Source: Ramazzottius varieornatus (taxonomy: Eukaryota; Tardigrada; Eutardigrada; Parachela; Ramazzottiidae). From it: 64,000 bases of DNA. Both the position numbers and the translations under genes were made by a program. The stretch is taken from positions 1,790,773-1,854,772 of the forward strand of contig BDGG01000010.1 of NCBI GenBank assembly GCA_001949185.1, in the 5' to 3' direction. The notes under the pieces are model-generated. The model saw nothing but the letters and a program-made list of their open reading frames with translations. It was not told the DNA's origin and made no database searches. Every line of letters begins with the position of its first letter. Position 1 is the stretch's first letter. Below, piece after piece: positions 1 through 15,000 of this stretch.

Positions 1-3000
1 AGGGCCACAACGCCAATCCTGTTCGCATATCAGTTGCTACCAGACAATACTACGGCAAAGACTGCTTGCTGTTCTCGGAGCAATGAGCAAACTAGCGCAC
101 GCCAGTGGGGCGGGGACTTCCGGTCCGTCCTCTCCACCCGGTCCACCTGCACCTCAACAGACATCCGCACCGAAAGCCAGCAGCAACAGGAACACGCGTG
201 GAGCAGGAGACCATGGAAGGATGGCGCACGATAAGCCCGGACCATCCGAACACAAGTTACCCAAGCTGGAGTACGACCCAAGTGAGTACCAGCTGGTTAA
301 GCATCTCCCTCGACAGTGCCCGCGTGGACCCGGCGAAGTCTATATAACGCTGAAGACGTCCTTCAAAGCACAGCTGGAGCGATGCAAGAAGCTACTGGAA
401 GCACCAGGCTGTAAGTCCATCTCGCTTCATGGAATGGGCGCTGCGACGAATCGTGCAGTTAACTTAGCTTTAACGCTTCAAGCCGAGTACGCTGGCCTTC
501 TCGAGATATCCACGACTACCGGAAGTACGGAGATAACGAATGAGCTTGAACCGTTACGAGATGATCTGGACCCAATTTCCCAGTCGCGTTTCATATCTGT
601 GATTAACCTGAAGCTCTTCTTTGTAAAATCGTTAGAAGACTTGAAAAAGCCAAAAGAAAATGCTAATAAGCAGTAAGAAGCCCAGTAAATTTGTCACAGT
701 CAAAAGATTTCTTCTTTGGCGCAAGTTAATTTACTGGAAAATTTGGTTCTGGTCACAGACTTGGAACAGAAAATAATCATGAAGCATCGCCTTCTTCCAC
801 CGTAAAAACTTGTCACACAGAATTTCGGCTTCACTTCTCGTCGAAAGTGCAGACGATTCCCCAGTGGTCAGACGGGAAAGACTGGGTGCGAGGAGCTTTC
901 TTTAGACCCACAAGCCCAAAATGGACTGGTTTCAGCTTGGCTAAAGACTGGGCAGGCCGATAGTAAAGGCGGTCGAAGCGACATTGCGGCATGAAACTGA
1001 GTCCTGCACATTTCCGTCCCGCGTTGGTGTTGCGCTTGCAGTCCCAGGTCCACCTGCATTCCGGTCGAGCTGAACACACTTGCCATAAGTCAACCGTAGA
1101 GCTGGGCAAACCACCCGCCAGACCCACCTGATTCAGAACACGAGATTCACGGACAATATTATAGCAAGGACACAAGTAACATAGATGTGACGCTCGGTGC
1201 GATCAGCTTTATCAAAACATAGACTGGGAGGCCACCAGACAGACTCGACAAGATCGTCCTTCTAAGCGGCGCACGCTTTCAGCCAGTAATAATGACAGCG
1301 TGCGGCACTTGTGAAAATACTTTTGCCGAGCTCCCAATTGCTACATACTTGGATTGTGAACTGCGAAATTTAGATCTGGTTAAAGTGCTTACCTCTGGGT
1401 CCCGCAGGTTCAAGTCTCCTCCAAGTATCACCATCTTTTCTGCCTCTTGTGTTTTAATGAAATCAAAACAAGTTCGCAGCTGCACAACGCGCTCTTTGGC
1501 TCCATCCTTCGTGCTTTCCAGATGAGCTGTGGCCAGACAAAATGATACACCTTTCCACACAACCTACAACAGAAAACCGTGGACGAAAACAACGGTTTCC
1601 TTAACTTAAGTTTATCCTGGCTTACCTCTGCACACAGAATATTTCGTCCCATCTTCGTGTTGGCAAACGGCACCACCATGTTTTTCTGCATTGTGACTGT
1701 CGACTTGTGCATCATCATGGCGACGAAGTAGTCGGCTTTAGGTGCCGTTATGAAGCTGTAAGATCCTTTTAAATGAGACTCGAGAATTTCCAGGTTCGTT
1801 GCAACAACTTCCTAAGAACCGGACGGGTAGTATCGTCGTTTGTTCCGTGACAGCCCATGTAGAAACTACACCCCGGTATTCGAATGTCTTACCTGTAGAA
1901 AGACAACGTCAGGGCATTCTTCCTTGATTCCCTCCACGACGCCCAGAGCTCTCTGGTTGAAGTTCTTGTCATCAAGACCTAGAGAGACAACTTCCTAGTC
2001 CATCCCACTTCTGCACCTGAACAGAAACTTATTACCATCAATATTCCAGGACAAAAGCTTGAAGAAGGATCGTTTCATAATGTCGTGGTCGGGTTTCGGA
2101 GAGACTTCCATTTGCCGATCCCCGGAGCTCGAACTGGACGGAGAATTTTCTGCGACTTCCATTTTAACGTTTACAGGAACAGGGTTAGTTGTCTTCTTAG
2201 GTCGCTTCGCCGGCGAGTCTGTCGAGTCCCTGGAAAAGGCGCAACTATAAGAGGGCTAAGAAGCGCGAAACAAACATCTAATCGCACGTGCGATGATGGT
2301 GAAACTTACTCATTTTTGGCTTCGGTCTTTGTATCACTTAACGAACGTTCTAACGGAGTCACCGGTGATGGCAGATCGGTCCAGAAAGAACTGATGGCTG
2401 CCTGCAAGATACACCATCAAGTACCATCTGTACGTAGTTGGGGTTCCAACCATTCGAAAACACACATACTTGCAAATCATAGTTGTATCCAGGTAGAAAG
2501 GTAGCGGCGTATTCTGGCGTCGTGTTGGTCAACTCAGCGAACTTCTGACAGCGCTCAGGACGCACTTTCTCAAGTGCATCAACATCAATCACATCGAACC
2601 CGTTTGCTGTACCAACGCTCTCTTTACTGGATGCCGTATGCTCGAAGTATTGCAACACACTTTGCTGTTAATAAATGTGTCATAAAAATCATGTACGTCA
2701 ATAACACCGGACTACTATGTATCTTGACCGACCACAGTGACAATGTCCAAAGGATTACCTCGAGATCCCAATGATTTCGCTGTAAGTACTGATCAGCAAG
2801 AGGGATGGTTGTGCTGGTGACATCTCTGAATTCCCGACAGCGCCTGGCTCTTTCCTCGCCTCCTGGACCACCGTCATCCTCATCATCTGTCCGAGATCGA
2901 TCATGATCGAAATCCATCACACCGCGCTTGGTTCCGAGAACCTAGAGTGAAAATATGCTGACGGAGCAACATGCACATGCGTAACAAGAGCGGCGGCGGC

Positions 3001-6000
3001 AAGCTGGCGAATACACGAACTGCGAGGTTAGAAGCCCAGCTTGTTCACCAAAATAAGCTTCGCTATCCTTGATGAGAACAGCAAAGCTTATTGCAGAAAG
3101 AGTTGCGTCCCGGCGCAGGGATGGCAGGACACCCAGCAATCCACATGCATAACCCAAGCAGTAAACAGGCGCACAGGGAGTCAGCATTCTGGGACCGGAA
3201 GTCAGTCTTGTGTAGGAACAAAGATGCAATCACCTGCTGATTAACACAGCCGTGGAGACCCCCAGCTGCACCAACTTTTCCGCGCAAGACAGCGCGATGG
3301 AATCCCGCTAGACCTTGGGAGACAGGATGCCGAACAATTCTAACGAAGGTCTGCTGGGCCAACGGCAACGTCTGCAGCATCGCGTCTCATCATTCGTAGA
3401 AAGCGACTCTCTCCTTACCTTTGCTCGGGCAAGTCTGATCCGTCTTCTCTCAGTCTTCGGTGGTCAGCAGCTCAAATAGAAGCAGCTTCACGTGGAAACA
3501 GAAAGAAGGAATTGGAAGAAATTTCGGAATTCGAACGGAGGAAGAGAAGGACAAAAGGTGATTAGGTGAAACGAAAAGGTTCTTTCCCACTGACGAGCTG
3601 CTAAACCGAGCACTGCTGAGTTGATTGACAATCAATACTGGGCTGCTCGGTTCAGCAGCACGACACTGTCCGTTCTTTTTGTTTTGCTATACAGTACAAT
3701 AGTCCTCCTCACGACAGCCCGTAAAACTCCGTTGTGTTGATCTTGAAAGTAGATTACGAAGTTTCGCTTTCAAGATAAGCAGCCCTCGAGTAGCTGATCT
3801 TGAAAGCGAAAACGGATTATTCTCTGCACACTTGACTCAAAATTTCAAATTTGCATTTCTCAGCTGATCTCTGTCTGTACAATGCTTCACGTTGCGAGAT
3901 ACCGTTTCACGTATGGCCTTCTTGATACCAATTAGTGTCAGGGATATCGACAGACAGAGACTAGCCAGAGAGAAAACCATGAATTTCAGCCTAGTCAGGA
4001 GGCAAAGTTTCCTTACAAACCTACCCCGCAAAACTCGCGCATTTCCGCTCCCGTTTCAGAGACTTTCGAAAAACGCAATTTTGCCTCACTCACGACTAAT
4101 TTCCGTTGATCAAGCAAACGCAAATTTTAAATCAACCGTTTGCGACATAAACAGCTCGTCGTGAGGAGGACTAATACAGAGACTGCCAAAACGCAAAATC
4201 TTACTAAGTTAGGATGAATGAAGTCAGCTAGTGCACTGAGGAAGAATACCGATTTTCCTTTCCGGTTGGTCTCTTTTCTTTAGATTTTGTTCTGGACTAT
4301 CGGTGCTCCTGCGGTCTGTTCTTATCCGTGGCTTCCTGTAGAGCCAAAGAGGACCTCATCAACTTGAAAGCGTCGAAAGGTAGGCCATCAGAAACATCTA
4401 TCAATAGCTAGAGGCTAGAGGTAGAAGTCGCTATATGCATGTAGTTTGTCAAGTTTCCTCTTATCTCCACCTGATTACGAAATGTCTCATTTTGAACAGA
4501 GTCGTTGGTCTCCTGGACAGCAGAAGCCGAGGTTTTACGGATTTCTTTATCACCGAACGAGGCATAACCAAGCCACCTCTGTACGCGTTTTCATCGGAGG
4601 CATATATGAAAACACCTACTGTTTATCCGACATTCATAAGTTAGTTCGTACTTCACAACCAGCTAGACTCGGCCCTCCTTTACTGCTGATGCTGACGAGG
4701 TAAGAGTCACACCGTTCTTCATCGAGTCTGGATCTATGAGTCTTTCCAAGTACTACGGACTGAGCAACCTCGAAGAACTTCGCTCGGTTTGTTAGCGCAG
4801 TACCCTTGAACCACTGTCTGTTCGTATGCTTTCAGTATATTCCCTGATGAACACATCGTAGTGGACCAAATTACAATCGTGTTCGGGACACAGAACAATC
4901 GCCGTTCCAAGGCCGTCGAACATGGAAAACAGACCACCAACTGTGCTGTCCGACAGTGGGACAGACAGCTTTGCCGTGTCACTTCCTCCTTCTAATACCA
5001 GCAAGCGGAGTTATATCACAGTTGCCATCTTATTCTTCGTCAACCTTTTAAACTACATTGATCGTTTCACGATAGCCGGAGTTTTGGAAGACGTGGAGGT
5101 CTACTATGGCATTGACAAATCCATGCAGGGACTACTCCAGACCATGTTCATCATCGGCTACATGCTCTTCGCTCCGTTGTTTGGGTATTTGGGTGACCGT
5201 TACTCCCGCAAACTTCTGATGTGCATTGGCATCTTCTTTTGGTCGCTCATGTCACTGGCTGGATCGTTCATCCCTCCTCATGTAACCTCTGACTAGAGTA
5301 CTTTGACAGTTTAAACCACGTTCACCAAAATATCTTTTTCATTGCAGCTCTTCCCTTTGCTTCTTGTGATAAGAGCAGCGGTCGGCGTGGGAGAAGCTTC
5401 GTATTCGACAATTGCGCCGACCATTATTTCCGACCTGTTTACGGGTAAAAGACGATCTCAAATGCTGGGTCTCTTTTACTTCGCCATTCCGGTGGGTAGT
5501 GGTCTGGGATACATGATTGCATCGGGCGTAGCTAAAGCCAGCGGACATTGGCAGTGGGCTCTGCGGGTAAGATCGCCGAACGCCGCCAAATACCGCATTA
5601 TCGGCATCAGACGATATCACTGTTAAGCGTGAATGGCATGTTAGGTTACTCCAGGATTCGGTCTCTTGTCCGTTCTCCTCATAGCCCTCTTCCTGGTGGA
5701 TCCTCCTCGCGGTTCGGCCGAAGGAGGCCAGCACGTGTCCAGCACTTCCTATCTAACCGATCTCAAATCGCTAACGAGGAAGTAAGTTCTCGCAGCCTTA
5801 CAATTTCAAGTAGCAATCCATGATCTGGTATACTACCAATAGTGTGCTAAGTTAATCGATTTCTTTTTGGCAGTCGAAGTTTCGTTGGAGGAACCTTCGG
5901 CTTCACCTGTGTGGCGTTCGTCGCTGGTGCTCTGTCCTTCTGGGCTCCTCAGTTCATGATGTATGGTATTCGGCTGAATACGGGCAACCACGAGATCGGA

Positions 6001-9000
6001 CAGACCGAGTAAGTGTTTGGTCGAACTCGCAGCTCAGACCCACTCGACGATTGCTTTTACTAATGCTGCTTGGTTTCGTAGAGTTTCCTTCAATTTCGGA
6101 CTGATCACAGTCTTTGCCGGCATTCTCGGCGTGGGATTAGGCAGCTACGCCTCGCAGAGACTGAGGACGCATTCCGTAACAGCGGATCCTATCATCTGCG
6201 CCTTGGGCATGCTGGTGTGCGCTCCCTTTCTTTTTTTTGCCATATTGGCTTCCCGGTATTATCCGGGTGTCACTTGGGTGGGTCTTTCTTTGATTGTTTC
6301 AGGATTCGTCTGTTCACTTATGCAATAGGGTGTAATCGCATTGGTTTGATTTCAGGCGTTTATATTCTTTGCGGAAGTTTTCCTATGCCTCAATTGGGCA
6401 ATAGTGGCCGACATGGTTTTGGTAAGTTTGTCCGATGTGAGATTACTATGAACCAGTCGATTGTGCAGCAGTTTTGAATTGGGTTTAACTGAATACAATT
6501 CGGTTTGAATGTCGGAATTTCAAATTTTCGTACTAAGGTACCTTTTTGATTACAGTATGTTGTGATCCCTCCTCGACGATCGTCTGCGGAAGCGTTTCAA
6601 ATTCTGGCAAGTCACGCACTAGGTGACGCCATTAGTCCGTATGTTGTTGGTGCTGTAGCCGATGCAATCAAGCGAAGTTATTCCGACCAGTACGATGGGG
6701 ACTGGAACGACTGGAATAGTTTACAGGTGCGTTTCTTGGAGCTCCTTCATTTAGCTCCAGTTAGATAACGCAGATGAGCATGGTACCGCACTGACTGAGA
6801 ATAATGTCCATCTTATTTGTCAGGATTCGTTGTACATCACGACGTTTGTGGCCTTAGCGGGAGCTCTTTGTTTTGTGGTCACATCGTGGTACATCGATGC
6901 TGATAAGAAGAAGGTCGACGACGCAATCAGAGGCTCTGCAGAGTGTGGCCAACCTTCGATGTGAGACGCCGAACTTCCAAAGAAGTATGTGCATCCTTAT
7001 AGCTATTCTTTCCCGGTGCTGTGATATCTTAATGATTCTTCTGAAAGTTGTACAGTGACTACGCGGTGTTGTGAATCATCACAACATCGTTCTTTTGAAA
7101 ACACGTCCTGATTTCTACAGGAACTCACGCGTCAAGGAATTAGTTTTGAGCGGGCCGGGGCTGTTGCCGAATTTTGACACATATTTTGCACAACATTATT
7201 TTACCAATCTAGTTATTGGGTTTTGGGCTTTCGAACGGCTAGGCGTATCGCTTGATACAAAAGAAGATCTGCGGTAGCCGTGTTGTACGATTGCCGTCGA
7301 TTGGGGTGCTGTTGTGCCGGCATCGGTTTGCTGAGGGCTTGAAGGTGCTGTTGTTCTCGCAATTAGTGTCGCAAGCATCCCTAATTATCTACCAACAGCT
7401 TACGACGAAGCATTATTCGTTGCTGATTCTCTTTTTCAACGAGAGCAATTACGCCGGGAAAAAGTTTTAGATTGATGTGCGTGTTCCACCTGACGCTACG
7501 GCAATGTCAACTCTGGTTTTGCTCCAGTGGGTGTGAGGCTAAAAGTATGACCAGCAGTTCATGGTCAGTCTCGTTTCCTTCTTTTCCCGTCTCCTTCGGG
7601 CTGATGGCAGTACTGCTGAAAATTTCTTCATCGGCGAAGTTGTAATCGGATTGTTCTCCCAGGACAGTTATGAAGTTTTGAACCATCGCTATCGATGACC
7701 GACAAAGGAAAGAGTATTTGGACCAGATGGCACTCCGCCAGATTCTTGTTCGTTGTTGGAAAGCAACAGAGAAATGGGTTACATGATTACCCTAATTGAT
7801 TAGCAGCTCTGCCAAGGCCCAAGGTATCCGCTCTGGTTTTCCCTTAGATGAGTTTCGGGTAGTGTAATTGGATCACTCGTACTTGAGGAAGAGATTCGAA
7901 CATTCTGCATACACGGTTGGCGATCGTGTTTCTTCTTCTCGTTTGTGAGCGGGAATGTGATGGCCAACAGTGCCGCACATCCAACCGAGTCTGAGATAAA
8001 CGCGATCTCGAACCCAAGTTCTCAGGATACCCCCACCCAGTCCGGGTCTTCTAACAAATCCTGTGGTCGTGGACCACAATGCGGAATCGAAGACCGAACA
8101 TTCAGGTTGGTTTCTCTCCATTTCGTCATATTTATCGCCCTGATATTGTTTTATGGCGCCAACAGGATAGGGCGGCTTTTGGGAACTTATCCGTTCCTGT
8201 CGATCATCATTGCGATCTCGATCGTCGCCACCGGCTCGATGGGCTTCCTGAACTTTCGCATCGAGTCACGAGTCGAAGACCTGTGGATATCTCCAGAGTC
8301 CACCGCTTATGCAGCAAGAAGTGCCAGCAGACTCTTCCCGGTTGGGTCGCGTGCCAAATTGACGGTTTTTATCGGCGCTCCAGACGTTCTGCAGCAGGAC
8401 ATCGTTGAATTAGTAAGTTGACCTCGGGTTCGTCCGCCTGATATCATATCTATACTTCTGATCGGTATGATACTTTTCTTCGATTTTTTCAGATACTCAA
8501 AATCGACAGTATTGTGAAAGGTTTCACATATCGGGAAAAGGGATGGAATTCTTTGTGTTTCAAGTGAGTTATGACGGTATCTTAGTGTTTGTGCTTAATC
8601 TGCCTCATAGGTGTTTCTTGCAAGCAATCTCGTCACCTTGTTGCAGGAAGAATTCGGAATGCCAAACATTTTCGTTGCTCAATTTTCTGGATGTGTCAAA
8701 TAATCCTTATCTTACCAATGATGCTGTCGTCGCGGCAATGAACAATCCCGGACGAAATCGGTACAGAGTCTCAAAAAGTCAATATACTTATCAACAGCAT
8801 ATTTCCCTTCCTTGCCCAGTCCTGAATGCGTATTGTCGTAGGAGGAGCACCATTCTTCCTCCTTACCTCATCTCGCTTGAAGATGTATTGTCCGGTGTAA
8901 CCATTTCGAATTCGACCGGAGGCATATCGGGAGCGACAGTAACTCGAATGGTCTACTTTCTACAACGCCAGGAACCAGACAAGATTGCCTCCAAAGTACC

Positions 9001-12000
9001 GGTACGAGTTCTCGTGGCCTTATAATTGCCTGTCTAGAGGCTTCCGGTCTATCCATTCCGGTAAGCATGAGAAATGACTTTCGGTGATTTTAATTGATGG
9101 TGTTTCAGACTAGCGCGGAAGGGGTTCTACGAGACACACTGTCAAACACCTTCGGAACTGGCTTCAGCCAAAAGAACATCTGCATCGCGGTGGCACTCGA
9201 ATATCCGTGCGTCTCCCGCTTCAAACAGAAACCCCTTTCAGCCTTGGCTAGTCCAACTTTGGATCGGACTTTCTGTTTCAGATCAGCAGACATACCGCCA
9301 GAGACCTTTGTCTCGTTTGACTACTTTTCAAGCCTGCTCTACGCTTGCATCGCATATCTTCTCGTAGTATTCGTCGCAACCGGAAGTTACACTGGCTCCC
9401 GGCATGGGTTCTGGTTGGCTGTCTCTGGGTTGATTGGAGTTGGTCTCGCCATTGCCTTCGGCTTTGGAATCGCCTCCGCTGTTGGACTACCATTTACACC
9501 ATTCCATTTCGTGTTACCCATATACCTGCTCGGTTCGTCAGCATTCACGTCCAGTCAGTCAACAGTTCAAAATTGACCGCGTTGACCATTTTTCTTGTTT
9601 TTTCAGGTATGTCCCTCTTCGGGTTTCTCGTCATGGAAATGGAGCTACGTATGATCTCTAACGCTCGGCCCAATTTACCGAGGAACGATAAGATGGGACT
9701 AACCATGCAGCGGAGTTTCATGACGATCGTGCTCTGCATGTTGTCGAACTTCCTGGTTTTTGCTGTCGGAATTGGTTCGGTAAGCTTACTAAGCTGGAAA
9801 TTATTCGAGGCTTTGAAATTGCACTAGCGTTTCTGTTTTCATAGAGTCTGCCAATTGTTCGATCTTTTTGCGTGTTCGGAGTTACATCGTCCGTCGGCAT
9901 CTTCATCTCGCAAATTCTCTTCCTTTTCGGCTGCTTGTCCGCCTGGCAGAATACTTACGAAAGCCACGCTAGTGCTTTGATCTGCTGTTATACAAGAAAT
10001 GCCGCATCGGAGAGAAACTCTCCCAGCCTTTATACTTGGCTGAAACCTGTCTTCGGATTTCTAGCATCTAACCTTCATGACAATATTGGGAAGGTGGGTT
10101 CCTCAGAATACTTTGTAGGGATATGGCAATATTATTTTGTGTGTGTGTGTGTGTTTCAGGGTTTTGTTTTCCTGGGTGTGACTGTTCTGACCGGTGTTTG
10201 TGTCTACTTTCTCTTCTCCTTACGGATCGTTTTCAGCCTCCGACGGTATGACCAAGGTCTGTTAGAAGCTACTTCCGGGTTCACACCTCGCTTCGACGAC
10301 TTCGGAGCGAGCGAAGCATCCCTTGGGTGCGTCTACTTGGGAGACATTCCGTACCATCTCCGTCAGTCCGAACTGCGCACGTTTCAGCGCTATCTGAAAG
10401 AGCATGCATCCATCAGACCACGAAGTGTAGCCAGCTGGTTCGACCGATATCAAGGTTGGATCGCCAACTACCAGAAACTTCGAGCTATCGGATACTACAA
10501 CGGAACCGGCGGTCAGTTCGCTCTCATACCACGTATTGGCTGATCATTACCCAACACCAAGGATGGTTTCTCCTTCTAGGACTTGACACGGGCATTTTGG
10601 ACAAAACAGTTTTCTACCAGAGCGTCACAAAGTTTGTCCTTGAGAAAAACTACGAAGAAGACGTTGTATTGATTCGCAGACCGGATGACGACCTGGAAAT
10701 TCTGGTATGAAATTTTCCCTGAAAGAATTCGGAAAATTGCTTCCTATTTTTTTAAAACCTAACGGTTGCTGTTTACGAAAAAGGAAATTTTTGCACTTGC
10801 ATATGACTGTACAGGAATCACCAATGGAAACTCATGTTTTTCTAGACCAGCAGGATTTGCTTCCGGTTCGTGGTCGGACTGCATCCGGATAACTACTCTC
10901 TGGCAGCTGAAAACATTGCGAACGTCGCTGCGGATCTTCAGCTGGGCAAAGCTTACGTGGACTCCAACATGATGTTAGAAGTGCTCGTGCAGAAGACTCT
11001 GGCTAACGAGCTGTGGGTCCTCTTCGGAGCATACTTTGTGGTTCTGCTGATCGTCGCCGCGCTGACGATCCAAAGTGTCATCTCGGCCTTGGTGGTCTTC
11101 GTGAGTTTCGCCCTACTGACGGTAAGCCAAGAGTCTTTTCCCAAAGGGACAGTATAAGGAAGATAATTCAGCTTCCTCTATGGCGCAGATTCACTCCATC
11201 GGCTTGATATCTAGCCAGAAAATTTCGATCGACTCCATGATGCTAGTGACGACTTTCTGTTACATCTCCATTGTGAGTCAGACCATCTTCTACGAAGCGA
11301 CGGTTTTTAATCGTCTTGATGGGAAGTTCGAACGAAAAGGTAATTTTAATATTTTTCGGCAAAGCTCATTACTGCTCTTAGTGTTCTGATCCTCAACTAC
11401 ATTCGTCTGTTCTTCGCAGCTCGACTGAAAAGCACGCTTATCGCTGCGGGTCCTCCAGCCCTTGCCTGCTTTCTCTGCGCCATCTGTACCACCATCCCGC
11501 TTTTCGACAGCTCGGTGGAGAGCTTCCGACTGATCCTCAAGGCACGATAACAACGTGTGTGGTTTGCCTCACATCCTACTCCATTAATGCTTTTGTTGTT
11601 GATTCTTTTCAGATCGCTTACACAACAATGGCAGTCGGATTCGCGCACGTTTTCCTCTTCCTTCCCGTTGCGCTAAGCGTGGCCACACCCGAAGCTGTCT
11701 CATATGCAACACTTCGCCTTCGTCGGCGTTTCACAAAGCAAACTCCACAACCGCCCTCTCCCGAAGTTCATTTTGACGGAGGGGTCAACATCCTACAAGA
11801 ACCGGAACCGATCGAGCTAGCCAACAATCAAGTCCATTTTGCGGCCCGAAGTCCCGCACAACGGCATGACAGTATCAGCAGTCGAGTTAGCCTGCGTTTC
11901 CACCACAAGAATGCCTGCTTACGTGCTGTACTCCATAGTCTACCCAGCCCTATAGAATCGGTTACTTCCGAAGAAGAAAAGGCACACGCCACAGAGGACC

Positions 12001-15000
12001 TGCAACCCAGCAGTGACCCAGCTCAATACGACTCACTCAAGAATCTGTCAATTTCCGCTCAACAGTCTGAAGATCGTGCAGAACATGAATATACCCTTGG
12101 AACTCAAGGGTCACTTCCGGACAGACCAGAAGCGACGACGTCAACGCACTGATGGCTTCTAAGCCCATAAGTACACAAAACAAAATGTTTTATTTTTATC
12201 ACATGGAAGAAAAGGTTGCCTGTTCGATGGATCTAATTCCCTGAATATGGGACGTGGGCAAATGAAATGATTCAGATCTCAAGCAGCGCACTTTTCTGTT
12301 GTTTCGGCTGCAAGTGTGCGCCACTTGGCAGAACGACCTGGACTGAATCGTTTGCCTACGTCCCAAATGCTGTTCACTCGAATGAATTCAACGCTGATTC
12401 TCTCTTGCAGATCCATCGGCTAACTTCACCGTTGCGAGCTTTGAGTCGGTGAGTGCCTACGGCTTATCAGCAATCTCATTAGTGATGAAATAAAATTTTA
12501 ATGCATTCGATTTCAATTGGAAATCGACCAGAACAAATGCCATTTTAACGTCAATTTGATGATCACTTGAAGACAACGTTCCGCGCCTGCTGGGAAAACC
12601 ACCTCTCGATGGCCCAACCATGGGGACCCGGGACACGGTGCCAGTGGGTTGTCGAGTTCCCCGCCTGTCTCGACTGTCACGAGATGGGAGGGAACTGTAA
12701 CGGGGTGTGGCTTTTTGACTTGTTCAACTGACAATACACTTGAGTAAATCTAATCACATAGCATCCATAATAAAGAGGCATCTCTACTACAGCTTATCTA
12801 ACAGTTTCCTCTTGTGGCACAACCCTTTTAAGAGGATAATCGAAGAAGCATCCATATTATGGGATACAACTTGTACGCTGTATCCATAACAAGAGGGGCA
12901 TGTGTTTGCTATCGCTTGAGTAAAGACGGCTTTCACTCCTTCTCTTCTGATCTGTCTTGACAGTATGAATCACAGTCGATCATTTTCTTTTTTTTTTGAA
13001 GAAACCGCAAAGCCGGTTTGAGGTCTTCGAGATGAATGAGGTTATACTTAGGACAAATTTCTTGTCTTTCAAACCATTTTGTTAACTTGTCAAGCGCTGC
13101 TTGCAGATGTGTAATTTATTCTTCCGTCTTGTACAAAATGGACAACGTCTGTCTTTAATCGATCTACAAGAGACCGCGACCACCTCGAGCTTTGGACATA
13201 AACACGACACGTGAAGCGCAAGAGGGTGAAAGAGATTGCGGTTCGTATCGTCCATCGGTGAGACAAGTCGCTCAGCTGGTGTCTGTTTGATGTCAAGGAC
13301 AACAAGGAAGTGTTGAATTTTGAACGAAGACTCGCGCTTGCATCGCTCCGCTGAACCACCCCGCGCTAGCTGTTACATACAAAAGGCAATTTGTGTTTGT
13401 TCGCGGTGCAAAAGTCATCTGCTCGGTGCTCGGAATGTAACTCACTGTTACGGTGAATTGACGAACTGTCAACATTGCAAGCGCTGGACACAAGAATTAG
13501 TAGCCGTTTTGCCAAAGAGCGGAAAGACAGATTCATGATGGCTGTAGATGACGAGGTGTTTCACCATGTTCCTGGACTGCCAATGACTTCGGAAGCTGTG
13601 CGTATGAAATTTGCTATAACGACAACTTTACCCAAAAACTTTCGAAACAAAATTGAATTATTTCCGTCATATGGAAAATTTCATCGATTTTCCTCAGAAT
13701 TATCCTGGTATGAGGAACAAACATGCTAATTTTTTTGCGTAGATTCCGGTTCGGATAGAGAAGGAGAAGCTGATCGATGAAAGCGGCGAAGCGTTGTTCC
13801 GGTGTGGCTTTCGCATTGGCGGCGGTATTGACCAAGACCCCGGAAAATCACCACATGGGTACACCGATAAAGTAAGTTATTCTTTTTACTAATGATAATC
13901 CCAGAGATGAAAATTTGCATCAGAGATCAGTCTACCGCAACATGTCTCTGAAAGATCGTGGGTCCTGGGCTGTTTCTCACTGCTTATAGTGTTGTCAGGG
14001 GATTTACGTCACCGGTATCCATGAAGGAACACCTGCGTCCCGTTCTGGTCTCAAGATCCACGACAAGCTGCTTCAGGTACATTTACACAGGCTTCATTTC
14101 ATTCGAGGAACTTGAATGCGCTATTCTGGTAAGGTGAATATCTTCGACGTTGTTTCAGGTTAACGGGCATGACTTTACCCTTGTAACCCACAAGGAAGCC
14201 TGTGACTACATTGCCAAATACCCCGTGCTGAACGCGCTCGTCGCAAGGAAAGAGTGAACTTTGCAAGCATCTCCGGCATATTTTACATTTTATGATCCTA
14301 CAGATCGAACGACGATGGACTGTGCGCTTCTGAGAGAACCGTCTTGTGATATGGAAATACTTTTTATCAATCTTCACTGCATGATGACTGAATCGATTTA
14401 AAACCCATAAGTATAGTCTGAATCGAAGACTACTGCATATCGAGGAGTACGAGCAATAATTTTTGGCTGGGGGATGGCTTGTCGGTCCAGGAAGTCCTTC
14501 GCTTTGGCGATAAGTCCGGACAGGCTTTGTGTGACAGTGTCGCGTTTGTCGATAGCATCGTCCGGTTCGGACTCCAGATGAGTTACAAGTTTACTCAAAG
14601 TTTCTTCCAGGTCCATGCAGGTCTTGGCCACGTCAAGGCGAGCATCTGCGCCGCTGACTGCAGGCGGGGTGAAAGGTACTGCGAACTGAGGGACGGTCGC
14701 TGCAGAAGTCGCTCCGAAGGTTCTCGGCTCTTCGGGAAGAAAGGCTGCCTCTGTGGCTTTGTCGGCCCGATCCACATGCCGCTGACATTTGATGCAGGAC
14801 AGGTCTGTAATTTCTCGGCCTGTAGGGTTTGTTGAACGGGAGTTGTAATGAGATATCTGGCTTCCAAAGCGACTAGGAAGAGTTGGATCGGTCAAATGTC
14901 TCAAAAGCTCTGTGAAGCTTGCTAGGGAATTCGAACTTCCGGGTCGACCACTTCCGGTATCTGTTTCTTCCAACCCGGCTATCACATCCGCCGGAGAGAG